This document shows positions 59,935 through 64,000 of a DNA stretch of 64,000 bases, piece by piece; the stretch's first letter is position 1, and every line of letters begins with the position of its first letter. Under the pieces are notes generated by a model. The model did not search any database, was not told where the DNA came from, and was given only the letters and a program-made list of their open reading frames with translations. The position numbers and the translations under genes are program-made. The DNA comes from Bimastos eiseni (lineage: Eukaryota; Annelida; Clitellata; Crassiclitellata; Lumbricidae), in the NCBI GenBank assembly GCA_959347315.1, contig OY365808.1, forward strand, positions 5,594,787 through 5,658,786, given 5' to 3'.

Positions 59935-62640
59935 CTATCACCTCTTTGTGTTCTTCTTCATTATCTTCCGTTTGTATTCTTCATTATCTCCTCTTTGTGT
60001 GCTTCTTCATTATCTCCCGTTTGTGTTCTTCATTATCACCTCTTTGTATTCTTCTTCATTATCTTCCGTTTGTGTTCTTCATTTTCACCTCTTTGTGTTC
60101 TTCTTCATTATCTTCCGTTTGTATTCTTCATTATCACCTCTTTGTATTCTTCTTCATTATTTTCCGTTTGTATTCTTCATTATCTCCTCTTTGTGTGCTT
60201 CTTCATTATCTTCCGTTTGTATTCTTCATTATCTCCTCTTTGTGTGCTTCTTCATTATCTTCCGTTTGTGTTCTTCATTATCACCTCTTTGTATTCTTCT
60301 TCATTATCTTCCGTTTGTGTTCTTCATTATCTCCTCTTTGTATTCTTCTTCATTATCTTCCGTTTGTATTCTTCATTATCTCCTCTTTGTGTGCTTCTTC
60401 ATTATCTTCCGTTTGTATTCTTCATTATCTCCTCTTTGTGTGCTTCTTCATTATCTTCCGTTTGTGTTCTTCATTATCTCCTCTTTGTATTCTTCTTCAT
60501 TATCTTCCGTTTGTATTCTTCATTATCTCCTCTTTGTGTGCTTCTTCATTATCTTCCGTTTGTGTTCTTCATTATCACCTCTTTGTATTCTTCTTCATTA
60601 TCTTCCGTTTGTGTTCTTCATTATCTCCTCATTGTGTTCTTCTTCATTATCTTCCGTTTGTATTCTTCATTATCTCCTCTTTGTGTGCTTCTTCATTATC
60701 TCCCGTTTGTATTCTTCATTATCACCTCTTTGTATTCTTCTTCATTATCTTCCGTTTGTATTCTTCATTATCACCTCTTTGTATTCTTCTTCATTATCTT
60801 CCGTTTGTATTCTTCATTATCACCTCTTTGTATTCTTCTTCATTATCTTCCGTTTGTATTCTTCATTATCTCCTCTTTGTGTGCTTCTTCATTATCTTCC
60901 GTTTGTATTCTTCATTATCACCTCTTTGTATTCTTCTTCATTATCTCCCGTTTGTGTTCTTCATTATCACCTCTTTGTGTTCTTCTTCATTATCTCCCGT
61001 TTGTGTTTTTCATTATCTCCTCTTTGTGTTCTACTTCATTATCACCTCTTTGAGTTGTTCTTCCTTATCTCCTCTTTGTGTTCTTCTTCACTATCTCCTC
61101 TCTGCGTTGTTCTTCATTATCTTCCGTTTGTGTTCTTCATTATCACCTCTTTGTATTCTTCTTCATTATCTTCCGTTTGTATTCTTCATTATCTCCTCTT
61201 TGTGTGCTTCTTCATTATCTTCCGTTTGTGTTCTTCATTATCACCTCTTTGTATTCTTCTTCATTATCTTCCGTTTGTGTTCTTCATTATCTCCTCATTG
61301 TGTTCTTCTTCATTATCTTCCGTTTGTATTCTTCATTATCTCCTCTTTGTGTGCTTCTTCATTATCTCCCGTTTGTATTCTTCATTATCACCTCTTTGTA
61401 TTCTTCTTCATTATCTTCCGTTTGTATTCTTCATTATCACCTCTTTGTATTCTTCTTCATTATCTTCCGTTTGTATTCTTCATTATCACCTCTTTGTATT
61501 CTTCTTCATTATCTTCCGTTTGTATTCTTCATTATCTCCTCTTTGTGTGCTTCTTCATTATCTTCCGTTTGTATTCTTCATTATCACCTCTTTGTATTCT
61601 TCTTCATTATCTCCCGTTTGTGTTCTTCATTATCACCTCTTTGTGTTCTTCTTCATTATCTCCCGTTTGTGTTTTTCATTATCTCCTCTTTGTGTTCTAC
61701 TTCATTATCACCTCTTTGAGTTGTTCTTCCTTATCTCCTCTTTGTGTTCTTCTTCACTATCTCCTCTCTGCGTTGTTCTTCATTATCTTCCGTTTGTGTT
61801 CTTCATTATCACCTCTTTGTATTCTTCTTCATTATCTTCCGTTTGTATTCTTCATTATCTCCTCTTTGTGTGCTTCTTCATTATCTTCCGTTTCTGTTCT
61901 TCATTATCACCTCTTTGTATTCTTCTTCATTATCTTCCGTTTGTGTTCTTCATTATCTCCTCTTTGTATTCTTCTTCATTATCTCCCGTTTGTATTCTTC
62001 ATTATCACCTCTTTGTATTCTTCTTCATTATCTTCCGTTTGTATTCTTCATTATCACCTCTTTGTATTCTTCTTCATTATCTCCCGTTTGTGTTCTTCTT
62101 CATTATCTCCTCTCTGCGTTGTTCTTCATTATCTTCCGTTTGTGTTCTTCATTATCACCTCTTTGTATTCTTCTTCATTATCTTCCGTTTGTATTCTTCA
62201 TTATCACCTCTTTGTATTCTTCTTCATTATCTCCCGTTTGTGTTCTTCTTCATTATCTCCTCTCTGCGTTGTTCTTCATTATCTTCCGTTTGTGTTCTTC
62301 ATTATCACCTCTTTGTATTCTTCTTCATTATCTTCCGTTTGTATTCTTCATTATCACCTCTTTGTATTCTTCTTCATTATCTTCCGTTTGTATTCTTCAT
62401 TATCACCTCTTTGTATTCTTCTTCATTATCTCCCGTTTGTGTTCTTCATTATCACCTCTTTGTGTTCTTCTTCATTATCTCCCGTTTGTGTTTTTCATTA
62501 TCTCCTCTTTGTGTTCTACTTCATTATCTCCTCTCTGCGTTGGTCTTCATTATCTCCCGTTTGTGTTCTTCATTTTCTCCTCCTTGTGTTCTTCTTCATT
62601 ATCTCGTCTCTGCGTTGTTCTTCATTATCACCTTATTCTC
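59935..62640 (+). repeat. 49-bp minisatellite, about 2.7 kb, stop-free over long runs in three frames
   Basis: The unit is 26 + 23 bp: CACCTCTTTGTATTCTTCTT-type followed by CTTCCGTTTGTATTCTTC-type, each ending CATTAT. There are roughly 55 units. A higher-order duplication of 666 bp is visible: the rare variant CTCTCTGCG recurs at about 61100 and 61766, and CTCATTGTG at about 60630 and 61296. A second one of 150 bp occurs near 62111 and 62261. Because 49 is not a multiple of 3, each + frame cycles through the same 49 residues (…SSLCSSSLSSVCILHYHL…). Translation is Phe/Leu/Ser/Cys-rich with no gene context, so I treat it as a repeat, not a protein. Confidence 0.9.
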
Positions 62641-62899
62641 GCTGTACTCATTCTTCTTATCCTCCTCCTCTCATTCTTTCTCTGCTCTTCCATCTACACT
62701 TAGCCCCAATTCCTCTTTTTTCTCACCTCATCGGAAGTAAGCGTTTGTTAGATGCAAATAAAGGCCACTTACTCACTTACACACATAAGCTCCCATTTAA
62801 ATCTGATCATTTTATTTCCTTCTCTTTCTTTATCATTTTACTCTTCCTAATAATCCGTAGTTTGCACGACAGTTGACAATGTTAGGCACCCAACAAGTA
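62641..62899. other. Spacer between minisatellite and LINE
   Basis: Pyrimidine-rich tail of the array running into unique sequence with AAATAAAG at about 62756. No gene seen. Confidence 0.5.
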
Positions 62900-63865
62900 G
62901 CTTGCTAGGTTCTACTTGCGATGCTTCAGATATGTCTCTAATTTGCCGTAATTACAATATTAGAATTGGTTGGTTGAGAGTATTCAGTCTTTCTCTAACC
63001 TTCTTCCCTCCTGGGTGTCATCTAATCGCCTGTCTCTCAATGCTTCTAAAACTCAATTTGTTTGGTCTGGTAGGCTACTCCTCAACAACGTCAGAAACTT
63101 GATCTCGCTTCATTCTCTGAAAAGTTTCCGTTCTTCTCTTTCTCGTCAAGTGTTCGTGATCTGGGTGTTATCCTGGTCAGTTCACTTACTTTTGTTGAAC
63201 GCATCTCTTACCTCATATGATCCTCATATTTTAATTTAAGGCGTCTCCGGGTCATTCGTCGTTCTGTCTCCCCCTCCATCTTTACTCCTTTGGTTAAGGC
63301 TTTTGTTTGTTCTAGAATTGACTACTGTAATTCACGTCTCATTGGTCTTCCAAAGGTTCGTCTCTCTCCTCTTCAGTCAGTACTTAAGAGGTTGCTAGAC
63401 TGATAGCTCGCTTTCCTCGATCATTACTCTCTCATCTCTACCTTTACGTTTGTTGAACTTCACTGGCTCCCTCTCCATGATCGCATACAATTTAAAATTG
63501 TCATTCTAATCCTCAAGGCTCTGCGGGGTCTTGCTTAGAGATATCTGGCCGATGTAATACTTCGAACCCATTCAGCTTCCTCCCTCCGTCCCCTTTGTCA
63601 ATTCAATAGACTTGATCTTTTGGTTCCTCCAACTAGAGCAGCTATGGCTCAGTCTCGATCTTTTGCTTCAATTGGTCCCTCTCTGTGGAATACACTTTCA
63701 GCATCTGTTCGCGCTAAAAATTCTATCTGGCAGTCTCTCATCTTCTCTTGCTTTTCTCAAAATTTACTTCTTCTCGCGGGACCCTTCGCACTAGTAGCGC
63801 TTCTGAACGGTTTATACTACTAAAGGCGCTTTATAAATGCTTAAATACAAGACAATAAACGTATG
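62900..63865 (+). mobile_element. Decayed LINE 3' end (CR1/L2-like reverse transcriptase C-terminal region)
   Basis: Read across frame breaks, the order is LPSWVSSNRLSLNASKTQFV (W...N.L.LN..KT), VRDLGVIL, LVKAFVCSRIDYCNSRLIGL (the usual SRIDYCN motif), FVELHWLPLHDRIQFKIVIL, RAAMAQSRSFASIGPSLWNT, and the tail GGCGCTTTATAAATGC. This is the standard 3' part of a CR1/L2-type reverse transcriptase. Several stops and frameshifts (around 63225, 63390 and 63535) make it a pseudogene. The 5' half is missing and replaced by the minisatellite side. Confidence 0.88.
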
Positions 63866-64000
63866 TGTGATTATCTTCCTCGTATCCCCGTATCTTCCTC
63901 AACTGCTCTTCTTCCTCGGCGATTCCAGAAATACTACCTACTGTTCAAAATAATTATTGTTATTGCCATTTCATATTGTTATTAGTCAAGAACGCATTAT

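Noticed and set aside
59783..62876. Very long open frames (985 and 1021 codons) on the + strand
   Set aside because: They are two readings of the same 49-bp tandem repeat. The stop-free unit opens all three frames, and no start context, splice signal or known domain supports a protein.

Overview
This is nuclear DNA from an animal. Three multi-exon, GT-AG spliced genes lie on the + strand: an ARNT-type bHLH-PAS transcription factor (65-24096, 16 exons, 665 aa), a secretory carrier membrane protein (SCAMP, 29330-34357, 8 exons, 342 aa) and an ARB2A/FAM172A-like Arb2-domain protein (41263-51946, 10 exons, 336 aa). I joined the exons by hand from splice sites, codon phase and remembered family motifs. 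All three models keep frame across every junction, and each total length is a multiple of three. Gene density, intron sizes, SINEs, LINEs and short DNA transposons fit a non-vertebrate metazoan, probably a marine invertebrate. I cannot fix the phylum.

Layout: 65-24096 ARNT, with a first intron of about 8.8 kb carrying LINE fragments and later introns carrying tRNA-derived SINEs, tandem repeats and a decayed hAT-like transposon. 24097-29329 is the ARNT 3' UTR followed by intergenic DNA with three short DNA transposons and a perfect 31-bp palindrome. 29330-34357 is SCAMP, followed by its 3' UTR with AATAAA signals. 34970-41262 is mostly featureless DNA with one transposon nested inside another. 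41263-51946 is ARB2A-like, with SINE and LINE insertions and microsatellites in its introns. 51947-59900 is AT-rich and repeat-rich, with a second perfect long palindrome (28-bp arms), a 148-bp hAT-like element with exact 8-bp duplications, and one candidate minus-strand exon. 59935-62640 is a minisatellite of about 2.7 kb with a 49-bp unit; it is free of stop codons for long stretches in all three + frames. 62900-63865 is the 3' end of a decayed LINE.

The three proteins do not form a pathway: one acts in transcription, one in membrane traffic and one probably in nuclear RNA biology or as a hydrolase-fold scaffold. Their adjacency is interesting for another reason. In human, relatives of these genes sit in pairs on 1q21-22, 15q24-25 and 5q14-15, so the window may preserve an old animal linkage. 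I found no new multi-gene system. The most unusual material is the three-frame-open minisatellite, the perfect short-loop palindromes, and a set of transposon insertions with readable target-site duplications.
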